Source: JAXGTD01 sp040775095 (GTDB taxonomy: Bacteria; Pseudomonadota; Gammaproteobacteria; Chromatiales; Chromatiaceae). Taken from it: DNA of 64,000 nucleotides. Below are positions 17,686 to 27,181 of this stretch, in pieces; within the stretch, counting starts at the first letter, position 1, and each line of letters starts with the position of its first letter. The notes under the pieces are model-generated. The model was not told the origin of the DNA and ran no database searches. It was given only the letters and a program-made list of their open reading frames with translations. Position numbers and translations under genes: made by a program. The stretch covers positions 1-64,000 of the forward strand of contig JAXGTD010000003.1 of NCBI GenBank assembly GCA_040775095.1, in the 5' to 3' direction.

Positions 17686-19004
17686 CCGTAGCGCTCCACG
17701 ATGCCAAGCCCGGTCCGCGCGGCGAGTGCCGCAAAACCAGGAAACGAGGTGTTCACGTTGGTGCAGTCCAGGACCTCGATGGGCCCGCTCGCGCACAACG
17801 AGGCCATGGCGAAGGCCATCGCAATGCGGTGGTCGCCGTGACTCGCGACGGCGCCGCCGTGGATCGGCCCACCACGTACACGCATGCCGTCGGGCAGCGG
17901 CTCCGCGAAAACCCCGAGCGCGCTCAGGCCCTCGGCCATGACCTGAATGCGGTCGCTCTCCTTAACCCGCAATTCCTCCGCCCCCGTCAACAGCGTCTCG
18001 CCATCGGCGCAGGCCGCGGCGATGAACAGCGCCGGAAATTCGTCGATTGCAAGCGGCACCTGACCGCGCGGGATCTCGATACCGCGCAGCCGGGCTGCCC
18101 GCACCCGAATGTCTGCCACCGGCTCGCCGCCGAACGCACGCTCATTGGTCAACGTGATGTCGCCGCCCATCGCGCGCAGGATATCGATCACACCGATGCG
18201 AGTCGGGTTGACCCCGACCTGCTCCAGGGTGAGATCGGAACCGGGCGCGATGCTGGCGCCGACCAGGAAAAACGCGGCCGAGGAGATATCCGCCGGGACC
18301 TGGATCGGCGTCGCCCTCAGCCGGCCACCGCCGCGCAGGCAGATCCGCCTACCATCGCACCGCACCTCATACCCAAACGCGCCGAGCATGCGCTCGGTGT
18401 GATCGCGGGTCGGCGCGGGCTCGGTCATGCAGGTCTCACCGTTGGCGTAGAGGCCGGCCAGCAGCAGGCTCGACTTGACCTGGGCGCTGGCCACCGGCAT
18501 CTGGTAGTGGCGACCCTGGAGCCTTTCAGCCGGGGAGATCTCCAGCGGCGCCGTGCCCGACTCGCTCGTCCCGATGCGCGCCCCCATCTGTTCCAACGGC
18601 TCCGTCACCCGGCGCATCGGGCGGCACGACAACGAGGCGTCGCCGCTGAGCGTCGACGCGAATTGCTGACCAGCCAGCAGGCCGCAGAGCAGCCGCATTG
18701 AGGTACCCGAGTTGCCCATATCCAGTGGATACCCCGCCGGCTTCAGCCCGTGCAGACCAACACCGGAAACCCGAACCCGACCCTGCTCGGGCCCGTCGAT
18801 GGCGACCCCCAGGGCGCGAAACGCGGCCAGGGTCGCCAGGGAGTCGGCCCCCTCCAGGAAGCCGGAGACCTCGGTCTCGCCTTCCGCGATGGCACCCAGC
18901 ATGATGGCGCGGTGCGACACGGACTTGTCGCCCGGGACCCGCACGCGCCCGTTCAGGCTGCCACCCGGCCCGCAGTCGAATCGAAGCTCGTGATCTGAGG
19001 CCAA
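17682..19004 (-). CDS. aroA: 3-phosphoshikimate 1-carboxyvinyltransferase (EPSP synthase)
   Basis: 440 residues. Condenses shikimate-3-phosphate and PEP in chorismate synthesis. Visible motifs: GDKSVSHRAIMLGAIAEG (residues 25-42), LDMGNSGTSMRLLCGLLAGQ and RVKESDRIQ near 345. The alanine-free GNSGTSMR loop resembles class II enzymes. It is the first gene of aroA-cmk-rpsA-ihfB. Divergent from the flavoprotein gene at 19309; the 304-bp gap between them holds no gene I can support. Confidence 0.98.
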   Translation of the reverse strand: MASDHELRFDCGPGGSLNGRVRVPGDKSVSHRAIMLGAIAEGETEVSGFLEGADSLATLAAFRALGVAIDGPEQGRVRVSGVGLHGLKPAGYPLDMGNSGTSMRLLCGLLAGQQFASTLSGDASLSCRPMRRVTEPLEQMGARIGTSESGTAPLEISPAERLQGRHYQMPVASAQVKSSLLLAGLYANGETCMTEPAPTRDHTERMLGAFGYEVRCDGRRICLRGGGRLRATPIQVPADISSAAFFLVGASIAPGSDLTLEQVGVNPTRIGVIDILRAMGGDITLTNERAFGGEPVADIRVRAARLRGIEIPRGQVPLAIDEFPALFIAAACADGETLLTGAEELRVKESDRIQVMAEGLSALGVFAEPLPDGMRVRGGPIHGGAVASHGDHRIAMAFAMASLCASGPIEVLDCTNVNTSFPGFAALAARTGLGIVERYG

Positions 19005-19308
19005 TGCGCAAGCCCTCTCGTAAGATACCCTGGAGAGTACGCGGGAACAAAAGCTGCCGCAACAGCAGGAAGCCGCTCAAAATAGCGGATGGGGTCGACC
19101 CTGTAAATGCCCATCGGGGCCAGAGGGCGACCTCGATATCATCGTCCTGGCACTTGCACGTGCGGCACCTCCCGATCCCGATCCGCAATCGGACCCGGGC
19201 CGCGGCCGCGCTCCAATGACGCTCGGACGGCGCGTCCCGCGTCGATTCCGGGGTTCGGGGAGCAAGACCAGATGCATCAACCCCTAACACCCAATCAGTA
19301 GGCCCCTC

Positions 19309-20718
19309 ATGCAAGAACGTAACGTCGACGTCGCCATCATCGGATCCGGCACCGCCGGTCTCAACGCCATGGCGCAGGTCCGCAAGGCGGGCAAGTCTTT
19401 TGTCTTGATCAACGGCGGCGAGCCGGGCACCACGTGCGCCCGGGTCGGCTGCATGCCATCGAAGGCCATGATCCAGATCGCCGAGGACTATCACCGCCGT
19501 ACCCACCTGCACAAATATGGCATCGACGGGCACCAGGCGATGAAACTGGACGTCAGCGAGGCGATGGAGCATGTCCAGGACCTGCGTGACACCTTCGTCG
19601 ACCGCGTGCTCGGCAACAGCACCGACGACATGCCCACGGACCTCTTCGTGCAGGACTACGCCCGCTTCCTCGAACCGACGTTGTTGAGCGTGGGCGAACA
19701 GCGCATTCGCGCCGGCGCCGTGGTCATCGCCACCGGATCCAAACCGCTCGTGCCCTCCGCCTGGCTGGCCTTCGGCGAACGCATCCTGACCACCGACAGT
19801 GTGTTCGAGCTTACGGACCTGCCGGGATCGATGGCAGTGATCGGGCTGGGCACCATCGGCCTGGAGCTCGGCCAGAGCCTGCACCGTATGGGCGTCGCCG
19901 TGACAGGCTTTGACCAGCTCGAGAGCATCGCCGGCACACAGGATCCGGAGGTGCGCCAATGCGCGCTCGAGATCATGGGTAAGGAGCTCCCGATCCACCT
20001 CGGCCAGGCCGCGCAGATCAGCGACGAGGGTGGCCAGCTGCGGGTCACCGCCGGCGAGCACAGCGTCCTGGTCGACAAGGTGTTGTGCAGCATCGGGCGC
20101 GTGCCGAACATCGCTGGACTTGGCCTGGAGAACCTCGGGGTCGCACTCGACGCCCGCGGTCTGCCACCGTTTGATCCCAACACGATGCAGGTCGATAACC
20201 TGCCGGTCTTCATCGCGGGCGACGTCACCGGTGAGCGGCCAATCCTGCACGAGGCCGGCGATGAGGGGAAGATCGCGGGATTCAACGCGGCACGCGGCGA
20301 GGTCACCGCGTTTCAACGCAAGACGCCGCTGTTCATCAACTTCTGCGACCCGAACATCTGCGCCGTCGGCACCCGATGGAATGACCTGGACCCCGCCACC
20401 ACTGCCGTCGGCGAGATCCGCTTCGCCCCGGTCGGGCGCGCCCTCATCATGGGCAAGAACAAGGGGGTGCTGCGGGTCTATGGCGATCAGCGCAGTGGGC
20501 GGCTGCTCGGCGCCGAGATGATCGGTCCCAAGGGCGAGAATCTCGCCCACCTGATCTGCTGGTGTATCGCCCAGCAGCTCACGGTTGGGGATCTGCTGCG
20601 CATGCCGTTCTATCACCCCGTGATCGAAGAGGCCCTGCAGGCGGCCCTCTACGACCTCTACGCCAAGGTCGAGGCGAGGAACAGCGGGGGACTGATCGAG
20701 CTGGCACCGATGAGCTGA
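19309..20718 (+). CDS. Dihydrolipoyl dehydrogenase-type flavoprotein disulfide reductase
   Basis: 469-residue class I pyridine nucleotide-disulfide oxidoreductase. An N-terminal FAD-binding GxGxxG is seen in AIIGSGTAGLNA. The redox pair is C-x4-C in TTCARVGCMPSKAM (about residues 43-48). A second NAD-binding motif is VIGLGTIGLELGQ near 180. FAD motif FIAGDVTG lies near 300. The C-terminal catalytic HPVIEE lies near 440. All residues for activity are present. It is not next to pyruvate or 2-oxoglutarate dehydrogenase genes, so its lipoyl partner (or a different disulfide substrate) is open. E3-like paralogues of this kind are common in sulfur oxidisers. Confidence 0.88.
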   Translation: MQERNVDVAIIGSGTAGLNAMAQVRKAGKSFVLINGGEPGTTCARVGCMPSKAMIQIAEDYHRRTHLHKYGIDGHQAMKLDVSEAMEHVQDLRDTFVDRVLGNSTDDMPTDLFVQDYARFLEPTLLSVGEQRIRAGAVVIATGSKPLVPSAWLAFGERILTTDSVFELTDLPGSMAVIGLGTIGLELGQSLHRMGVAVTGFDQLESIAGTQDPEVRQCALEIMGKELPIHLGQAAQISDEGGQLRVTAGEHSVLVDKVLCSIGRVPNIAGLGLENLGVALDARGLPPFDPNTMQVDNLPVFIAGDVTGERPILHEAGDEGKIAGFNAARGEVTAFQRKTPLFINFCDPNICAVGTRWNDLDPATTAVGEIRFAPVGRALIMGKNKGVLRVYGDQRSGRLLGAEMIGPKGENLAHLICWCIAQQLTVGDLLRMPFYHPVIEEALQAALYDLYAKVEARNSGGLIELAPMS

Positions 20719-20901
20719 TCTGCCGCGGCGCGCCGAGGCCCCGCGTGGGCGCCGCTTCGGCGCGTCCGATCAGCGCGGGATCGCCTCGCTCGAGAAGCCG
20801 TTCACAGATCGGCTCCACACCAGGGCATAAGCTCTTGGCATACGCAACGACCCTTGTCGTTGCGGGGTCTGCGAACGCCACTCGACACGAGGTTCCCAAG
20901 G

Positions 20902-22488
20902 ATGTCCCAGCCCTACGCCCCCGGCGCATCGCCGCGCCACGTCACCGCCACCCAGGCGGCATCTGCGCCGAGATTTCTGAAACCGACGGGCGGCCTGTTG
21001 TTGCCGTTCGCGCTGCTCGCATTCGTGAGTGCAAGCGTCGGTGCTGACCCGGTCAAATATCCGCTCGGCGACATCCCATTGCCCCCGGCCGTCTATCAAC
21101 AAAACCTCAAGGCCCTTCCACCCGATCGGATGGCCGTGCTGGAATCGACGCTGCCACCGAGCTACGACGCACGCAACGAGGGCATCGTCACACCGGCGAA
21201 GAATCAAGGAAGTTGCGGCTCCTGCTGGGCCTTCGCGACCGTCGGGGCGATGGAGTCGCACCTGCTCCGGGAGCTCGGCGTGGGCCCCGAGAACCTGTCG
21301 GAACAACAGCAGATCTCCTGCAATACCGCCAATTATGGCTGCTCAGGAGGATATTCCAGCGCGGTCCGTTATTGGGAGGGACCACCGCAGCCCGACAAGG
21401 GCCCCATTGACGAGTCCGTGTTTCCCTATACCGCGAGCGACAGCACCGCCTGCTATCAGCCGGTGGCTGCACAGATGCCCTATCGGGTAGTGGACTACCA
21501 TACCGTCCCGACCACGACCGCGGCATTCAAGGCATCGCTCTACGAGAATGGCCCGAGCTATTGGCGCTACGACGTCTACGACGACTTCTACACCTATTGG
21601 GGGCGCTATGCGCCCGGCGCCGTCTACGTCAATCAGGGCAGCACCTACGCCGGCGGACATGCCGTTCTGTTGATCGGCTGGGACGACGCCAAGGGTGCGT
21701 TCCTGTGCAAGAACAGCTGGGGCAGCGGCGGACCGAATGGCGACGGCACCTTCTGGATCGCGTACAGCGGACACCGGAACGGCCTCGGCTTCGGCATGAT
21801 CAACTTCGCCCTCACCTCGCTGGAGACCTGCACGACCAATAGCGAGTGCGACGACGGGATCTATTGCAACGGCGCCGAGCAATGCATCAGCGGGTCGTGT
21901 GAGTCCGGCACGCCGGTGTCCTGCGCAAGCGACGGGCAATGGTGCAATGGTGTAGAGCGCTGCGACGAGGTCGCCCAGGGCTGCATCAGCGTGAACGCCC
22001 CGTGCGACAGCGAGGCCGAGGTATGCATCGAGGACGGTGACTTTTGCCAGGCCGCGAGCTGCGGAAATGGCGTCTGCGAGATCGGCGAGGACTGCCACAC
22101 CTGCGGCGCGGACTGCATCTCCGGCACCGGCGGGGGCACCGAGCAGGCCTGCGTCCTGGGCGTCGCCAATGGCATCTGCAACCCGCGCCGAGAGACCGCG
22201 GAATGCATCGACTGCGCCCCGGCGTACTGTTGCGGCGACGGTGTCTGCAACGGCGAGGAGAACGGCACGAACTGCGCACTGGACTGCGGCAGCGAGCCGG
22301 TCGCGGAGATCTGCGACAACAACATCGACGACGACGGCGATCTTCAGATCGACTGCGACGATACCGATTGCGCGACCTTCAGCGGCTGCGAGGAACCGCC
22401 GATCTGCGCACCGCGACTCGGCACCTGCGACACCAGCGCCGACTGCTGCTCCGGTCGCTGCCTCGTCAACAGGCATCTGTGCCTGTAG
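20902..22488 (+). CDS. Secreted papain-like (C1A) cysteine protease with Cys-rich C-terminal region
   Basis: 528-residue exported protease. A hydrophobic export segment lies at about residues 30-48 (GLLLPFALLAFVSASVGA). The peptidase domain has Gln102 and catalytic Cys108 in NQGSCGSCWAFA, His in GGHAVLLIGWD (about 252) and Asn in CKNSWGSGG (about 272). After about residue 300 the protein is a chain of cysteine-rich repeats with patterns such as CGNGVCEIGEDCHTCGADC and CCGDGVCNGEENGTNCALDC, and an Asp-rich CDNNIDDDGDLQIDCDD that looks calcium-binding. Start set at 20902 by GAGG at 9-nt spacing. The tail type is familiar from myxobacterial surface proteins, so transfer is possible. Confidence 0.9.
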   Translation: MSQPYAPGASPRHVTATQAASAPRFLKPTGGLLLPFALLAFVSASVGADPVKYPLGDIPLPPAVYQQNLKALPPDRMAVLESTLPPSYDARNEGIVTPAKNQGSCGSCWAFATVGAMESHLLRELGVGPENLSEQQQISCNTANYGCSGGYSSAVRYWEGPPQPDKGPIDESVFPYTASDSTACYQPVAAQMPYRVVDYHTVPTTTAAFKASLYENGPSYWRYDVYDDFYTYWGRYAPGAVYVNQGSTYAGGHAVLLIGWDDAKGAFLCKNSWGSGGPNGDGTFWIAYSGHRNGLGFGMINFALTSLETCTTNSECDDGIYCNGAEQCISGSCESGTPVSCASDGQWCNGVERCDEVAQGCISVNAPCDSEAEVCIEDGDFCQAASCGNGVCEIGEDCHTCGADCISGTGGGTEQACVLGVANGICNPRRETAECIDCAPAYCCGDGVCNGEENGTNCALDCGSEPVAEICDNNIDDDGDLQIDCDDTDCATFSGCEEPPICAPRLGTCDTSADCCSGRCLVNRHLCL

Positions 22489-22500
22489 GGCAACACGGTT

Positions 22501-22765
22501 TAGGACGTTTCCCATCCCGGCGGGCCACGGAAGGCCCGGCATCTTCAGTCACCCAGGTGGCCGGAGATAGATGGCGCGAACCGGAAACCGCGTTCTCGGT
22601 TCGCGGGCAGATCCGATGCCAGGAGGGCATTGGAACAGTGGCCCCCTTCGCGAAAGCCCATTTTTGGGCCGTTTCCCAGTCCGGGACATGGAAGCCCAGG
22701 GTGTTCGGGCACCCACGTGACTGGACATGGAGCGAACCGGAAACCCGGTTCGCTTTCCCCGAGCT
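22501..22765. repeat. Duplicated intergenic element, two units of about 110 bp
   Basis: Unit 1 (about 22501-22610) and unit 2 (about 22663-22765) share, in order: GTTTCCCA, a GGGCC-ACGGAA-GGCCC-like hairpin, CACCCA-GTG, GGA-AT-G and a terminal GCGAACCGGAAACC hairpin closing with GGTTCGC. They lie between the convergent protease and histidine kinase genes. The terminal hairpins may act as terminators for both. Part of unit 1 recurs near 56768 (CGGGCCACGGAAGGCCC). The 22489-22820 gap has no gene. Confidence 0.6.
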
Positions 22766-22820
22766 GGACCCACGTCGCTGCAGGCCAGTCTGGTCGTGGC
22801 GCGGGGACGCGCCATCTGCC

Positions 22821-25214
22821 TCACCCGCCTCTCACGTCCTCGGCCGACGCCGACGGTAGCCAGCCGGCCAGCTTCTGGCGCAGATTGGCCAGTTTGACGG
22901 GTTTGGGGACGTAGTCGTCCATGCCGGCCTGTAGACACAGCTCGCGGTCACCCTGCATCGCATTGGCCGTCATCGCGATGACCGGCGTACGCCGGCGCCC
23001 GTCGCGCTGCTCACGCCCGCGCAGCTCCCGCGTGGCGGAAAGACCGTCCAACACCGGCATCTGGACATCCATCAGGACCAGATCGTATTGCTGCTCCTCC
23101 AATTTCCGCAGCGCCAACTCGCCATTCTCGACGATATCGCAGCGGATACCCAGGCGCCTGAGCATACCGGCGGAGACCTGCTGCATGACCAGGTTGTCTT
23201 CGGCCAGCAGCACGCTCCCAGACAACCCGGCGACCGGTCCGGCGCCCGCCGCGCCCACTGGCGGTCGGGTGGGCGCATCGTCGTCCTTGGCCGGCGGCGC
23301 GGCCGCCAACGCCGGCCTTGGCGGCGGCACCTGAGTCGATGGATCCGCACCGCCCCGGGGTTCGTTGATCAATCGATGCAGCGCGTCGCGCAGCAGGCCA
23401 TGGCGCACCGGCTTGGTCAGGCTCAGCGCAATCCCCGCGGCCGCGAGCCGCGCCGCATCGACGTCGCCAGGGGAGCTCAGCAGCAGCAGCCGTGTCGAGG
23501 CGATGCTCGGGGTCGCCTTGATGCGTTGCGCCAGTGTCAGGCCAGACATCCCCGGCATCTGCAGATCGAGGATGGCCGCCTCGAACGCCCGGCCTGACTC
23601 GGCCGCCGTCTCCAATCCGAGGAGTGCCTCCGCGGGACTGTCGAAGGGCGCCGCCGTTACTCCCCAACCGCGCAGATAGTGACCGATGACCTCCAGATTG
23701 GTTTGGTTGTCATCGACCACCAGAATCCGATGTCCACGCAGGCCGCTCGTATCGGCAATCCAGGCCCCACCTGGCTGACGCATGAACGGCAGTCGGACAC
23801 GAAACACCGATCCCTGCCCGATACGGCTCTCGACGCTGATTTCCCCACCCATCAGATTGACCAGGCGCTTGGTGATACTCAGCCCCAGCCCGGTACCCCC
23901 GAAGCGCCGGGTCATCGAGCCATCGGCCTGCTGGAACGGTGTGAACAACATCTCCAGTTGCTCCGCTGTCATACCGATGCCCGTGTCACGAATCTCGAAT
24001 TCCAGTTCCTCCCGATGCGCCCCCCCCTCCAGCAGCCTGACCTGGAGCGCCACCTCGCCCTGGTGGGTGAACTTAACGGCGTTGCCGAGCAGATTCGTGA
24101 GGATCTGACGCAGCCGCGTCGCATCACCAAGCACGTGGCTGTCGACATCGGAAGCGATGAAGCACACCAGCTCGACATGGTCCGCCTGGGTGGCCGCGGT
24201 GAATAACGCGCCGAGCTCCTCGACCAGCGCTCGCAGGTCGAACGGGATCTGCTCCAATTCGAGCTTACCCGCCTCGATCTTGGAGAAATCCAGGATCGAA
24301 TTGATCACGTTGAGCAGGTTCTCGGTGGACGTACGCGCCAACTCGACAAAACCCCGCTGCTGCGCATCGAGCCGAGACTGCGACAGGAGCTCGATCATGC
24401 CCATGATCCCCCCCATCGGGGTGCGAATCTCGTGGCTCATGGTCGCCAGGAACTGACTCTTCGCGATATTGGCCGCCTCGGCATGCTCCTTGGCGATCTC
24501 CAGGTCGTGCTGGATCCGCGCGCGCTCCTCCACTTCAGAACGCAGCTGCCGATTCAGCCCATTCACCCGGGCCGATTCCGCGGTGAGACCCGCGACCAGA
24601 TCCGCATTGTCGTAACGCAGCCGCAGCGAATCGACGACAATGCGATGGTGCGTGTTGGCCGTTACCAACATGAATACGCCGAACACCAGGATCAGAACCA
24701 GATAGGTCAGGGAAACGGGGTCCCCGATCAGAATCATGCGCAATGCCAATGGCGTGAGCGCCGCCAAGAGATAACTGCGATAGATCGGCAGATGCGGCGA
24801 CAGACCGGGAATCGCGCCGGCCACCATCCCGGCGATGACGAACGAAACAAAAACCTCGTCATCCAGGGATTCGTCGCCGAGCAGAAACACCGACAGGCCC
24901 CAGGCGAACCCGGTCAGTGCCGCACCGAGGCCGAACAACTCGGACCAGACGCGTGTGGAGAACAATCGCGGGACATGGCGATGACGCAAAACCAGCAGCC
25001 CGCGCAGCAACAGGATGACCAGCACGCATCCACACCAGACCCAAGCCCAACTGCGGTTGAACAAGGCATGCAACGCAAGCGTAACCAGGACCGCGTTGAA
25101 CGCCGTCGCCATCAGCCCGGCCGGCGCCAGGTCGAACACGTGGTTCACGAGATCGTTGGCGATACGCTGATCGCACTGCGGCGGCGCGATGGTCGGTTTG
25201 TCCACGCGTGACAT
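22821..25214 (-). CDS. Membrane-bound hybrid histidine kinase with two receiver domains
   Basis: 797 residues. Six or seven membrane helices fill residues 25-200. A short coiled linker follows (LNRQLRSEVEERARIQHDLE). The HisKA H-box is FLATMSHEIRTPMGGIMGMI (His near 262). HATPase motifs include NLLGNAVKFTHQG, DTGIGM and GGTGLGLSI. Receiver 1 starts near 493 (ILVVDDNQTN, DLQMPGM) and receiver 2 near 666 (VLLAEDNLVM, LMDVQMPVLDG). No HPt domain is attached, so a separate phosphotransfer partner is expected. It has no adjacent regulator gene. ATG 25214 follows AGGAAACGCT. Confidence 0.95.
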   Translation of the reverse strand: MSRVDKPTIAPPQCDQRIANDLVNHVFDLAPAGLMATAFNAVLVTLALHALFNRSWAWVWCGCVLVILLLRGLLVLRHRHVPRLFSTRVWSELFGLGAALTGFAWGLSVFLLGDESLDDEVFVSFVIAGMVAGAIPGLSPHLPIYRSYLLAALTPLALRMILIGDPVSLTYLVLILVFGVFMLVTANTHHRIVVDSLRLRYDNADLVAGLTAESARVNGLNRQLRSEVEERARIQHDLEIAKEHAEAANIAKSQFLATMSHEIRTPMGGIMGMIELLSQSRLDAQQRGFVELARTSTENLLNVINSILDFSKIEAGKLELEQIPFDLRALVEELGALFTAATQADHVELVCFIASDVDSHVLGDATRLRQILTNLLGNAVKFTHQGEVALQVRLLEGGAHREELEFEIRDTGIGMTAEQLEMLFTPFQQADGSMTRRFGGTGLGLSITKRLVNLMGGEISVESRIGQGSVFRVRLPFMRQPGGAWIADTSGLRGHRILVVDDNQTNLEVIGHYLRGWGVTAAPFDSPAEALLGLETAAESGRAFEAAILDLQMPGMSGLTLAQRIKATPSIASTRLLLLSSPGDVDAARLAAAGIALSLTKPVRHGLLRDALHRLINEPRGGADPSTQVPPPRPALAAAPPAKDDDAPTRPPVGAAGAGPVAGLSGSVLLAEDNLVMQQVSAGMLRRLGIRCDIVENGELALRKLEEQQYDLVLMDVQMPVLDGLSATRELRGREQRDGRRRTPVIAMTANAMQGDRELCLQAGMDDYVPKPVKLANLRQKLAGWLPSASAEDVRGG

Positions 25215-25968
25215 AGCGTTTCCTAAGTACCCTGTTTCACCTGATTTTGCCTGCTCAGAATCCCCCAGACGCGCCAACGCAAGGCACAAGCCGCGGAGGA
25301 TAGTCGCTCTGTCTTCAAGGACTGCAACACCGTAGTGATGCGTTTGGGAGCCTCTCTTCGGGCAAGGGAGAGGCGCTCATCGGCGTCGCTGGGCGAGCTT
25401 GAGATAGGCTCCCTATCGCCGCGCTCGCGCGCCGAGCATCCAACCGCTTCGCGCCTCGCTGAACATCTAAGATTGGGTGAAACGGGGGGTACTGGATAGT
25501 ACGCTAACGCTATCCATCGATGGCCCGAATCAGTTCGCGATCCGAACAGTGCAACCCCCGGACTCCGCCGGATTGCACCCTGAGTAGCGTTTCCCAGACA
25601 GCACGCCGCGGCCACCGCGGCTGGTTCCCCGCGGGCGACACCGAAACCGCTTCCGTGGCACGCGCCCCGGTTGACAAGCAGTGCGAACGACCCGCAACCC
25701 CGAGCAAGCCATGGTTGCGCCCGCCGTACCCCGGCCCGGGACGCGCCCGGCGCCGCGGTGTCGTGCCGCGCCCAGTATGCCGACAGCCTGTGCGCGGGCT
25801 CGGATCGGACCTCGGAGGCCAGTTGGCTGGCCACAGTCTTGCCGATATTGTTGCACGACGGAGGCATCGCGGCGACACTCCGCCAATCGTGCCGGTCTGC
25901 GCGCCGACGCCCGCCTCAGGTCGTCGCCGGCATGGCCCCGGCGCCATCGAACGCGCAAGAGGTGCGAC
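25215..25968. other. 754-bp stretch without a supportable gene
   Basis: Open frames here lack homologue-like features. Seen: an inverted repeat GCCTCTC/GAGAGGC at 25350-25374 and TGGATAG/CTATCCA at 25493-25516 around a 10-nt spacer. It includes the promoter region for the hybrid kinase and the SemiSWEET gene. It may be gene debris. Confidence 0.5.
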
Positions 25969-26334
25969 ATGATCGCGGACTGGATCGGCAGCAGCGCCGC
26001 CGTATTGACGACCGTCTCCTTCGCGCCCCAGGTGATCAAGACCCTGCGCACGGGCAACACACGCGGCATCTCCCTTGGGATGTATGCGATGTTCTGTGCC
26101 GGTGTCGCACTCTGGTGCCTCTACGGCCTTCTGATCGAGGCCTGGCCGGTGGTCATCGCCAACACGCTGACCTTCGTCCTCGCCTCCATCGTGCTCTGGC
26201 ACAAGTTGCGGGAGACCCAGCGCGAAGAACGCCGTCGACACCCTTCCCCCGAGACCCCGATCCCTGCCCCAGCGGCACCACGCGACAGCACATCGGGGCG
26301 GCCCGCCGGCCCTATACTAAGGCCGGAGTCCTAG
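25969..26334 (+). CDS. SemiSWEET/PQ-loop sugar transporter
   Basis: 121 residues. The first 85 form the three-helix SemiSWEET unit (MtN3 domain) that works as a dimer in the inner membrane for facilitated sugar movement. The PQ-loop motif is SFAPQVIKTLRTGNTRGIS and the third helix is VIANTLTFVLASIVLWHKLR. A hydrophilic Pro/Arg-rich tail of about 36 residues is added at the C-terminus. Start at ATG 25969 by family length; the frame is open upstream to 25681. Confidence 0.88.
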   Translation: MIADWIGSSAAVLTTVSFAPQVIKTLRTGNTRGISLGMYAMFCAGVALWCLYGLLIEAWPVVIANTLTFVLASIVLWHKLRETQREERRRHPSPETPIPAPAAPRDSTSGRPAGPILRPES

Positions 26335-26464
26335 CACCCTGTTCGCCGCCGACGTCGTCAGGTCCGGGCTTGGCCTCGCCACTCGCACTCTCAAGGCCAG
26401 GACCGCGGGATCGCCGCGAGCGCGGCCTGTCCCGGACTCGTAAAAATAATCCCGGAGAAAGCAC

Positions 26465-27076
26465 ATGACCATCAATCCCTCCCTGATCCTCGGGTACGCG
26501 TTGCGTATCGCATGCGCCTGCCTGCCCGCCGTTAGTCAGTGCGGAGAGATCCCATCGCAGGGACCCATGACCTTCTCCGCCTTCGATCGCAACGAGGACG
26601 GCAGTGTGACCGAGGACGAATACAATGCCGCCCGCGCCGAACGCATCGCCGCTCGGGCCGCGCAGGGTGCACCCATGCGTGGCGCCGCGAACGCGCCAAC
26701 CTTCGCCGACTTCGACCAGAACGGCGACGGCCGGATGACCCCCAACGAATTCACCGCGACGCGGCAGGCACACACGCAGGGCCGACCGGGCCAGGCCCCC
26801 GGCGGCGGCATGGCACCGGGCATGGGCCGTGGCCCGGGCGACAACATGCCCACCTTTATTGAGCTTGACCTGAACGCGGACGGCACCCTGACCGAAGAGG
26901 AGCTCTACAACGCGCGTGCCCAACGCATGCGTGCGCGTGCCCAACAGGGCTACCCGATGCGCAATGCCGCCAGCGCCCCGACCTTCGAGCAGATAGACAC
27001 CAATGGCGATCAGGTCGTCACTCCCGATGAGCTCGCCGCGGCCCAATCCCAGCACCGCCGTCAGCCAATGCAGTAG
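26465..27076 (+). CDS. Exported EF-hand calcium-binding protein (four motifs)
   Basis: 203 residues with an N-terminal signal-like segment (about residues 5-25, ending near VSQCGE). Four EF-hand loops can be read: DRNEDGSVTEDE, DQNGDGRMTPNE, DLNADGTLTEEE and DTNGDQVVTPDE. They form two similar halves joined by a Gly/Met/Pro-rich linker, which suggests an internal duplication (repeated RGAANAPTF and RNAASAPTF flanks). Likely periplasmic calcium sensor or buffer. ATG 26465 is preceded by CCGGAGAAAGCAC. Confidence 0.9.
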   Translation: MTINPSLILGYALRIACACLPAVSQCGEIPSQGPMTFSAFDRNEDGSVTEDEYNAARAERIAARAAQGAPMRGAANAPTFADFDQNGDGRMTPNEFTATRQAHTQGRPGQAPGGGMAPGMGRGPGDNMPTFIELDLNADGTLTEEELYNARAQRMRARAQQGYPMRNAASAPTFEQIDTNGDQVVTPDELAAAQSQHRRQPMQ

Positions 27077-27181
27077 CCACCACCGCCCCGCGACCGCAAT
27101 GTCACGCCATCCGATCCGGCGGGCAGCGGTCGCGGCCCGACCGACATCCTGCCCGCAACGGGTTCATCCAACCCAATCCCG

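Noticed and set aside
18526..20616. Long minus-strand frame across the flavoprotein gene and the start of aroA
   Set aside because: Overlaps two well-supported genes in other frames and has no recognisable domain.
25510..26241. Minus-strand frames of up to 243 codons in the gap before the SemiSWEET gene
   Set aside because: They run antisense through the SemiSWEET coding region and have no gene-like start, motif or composition.
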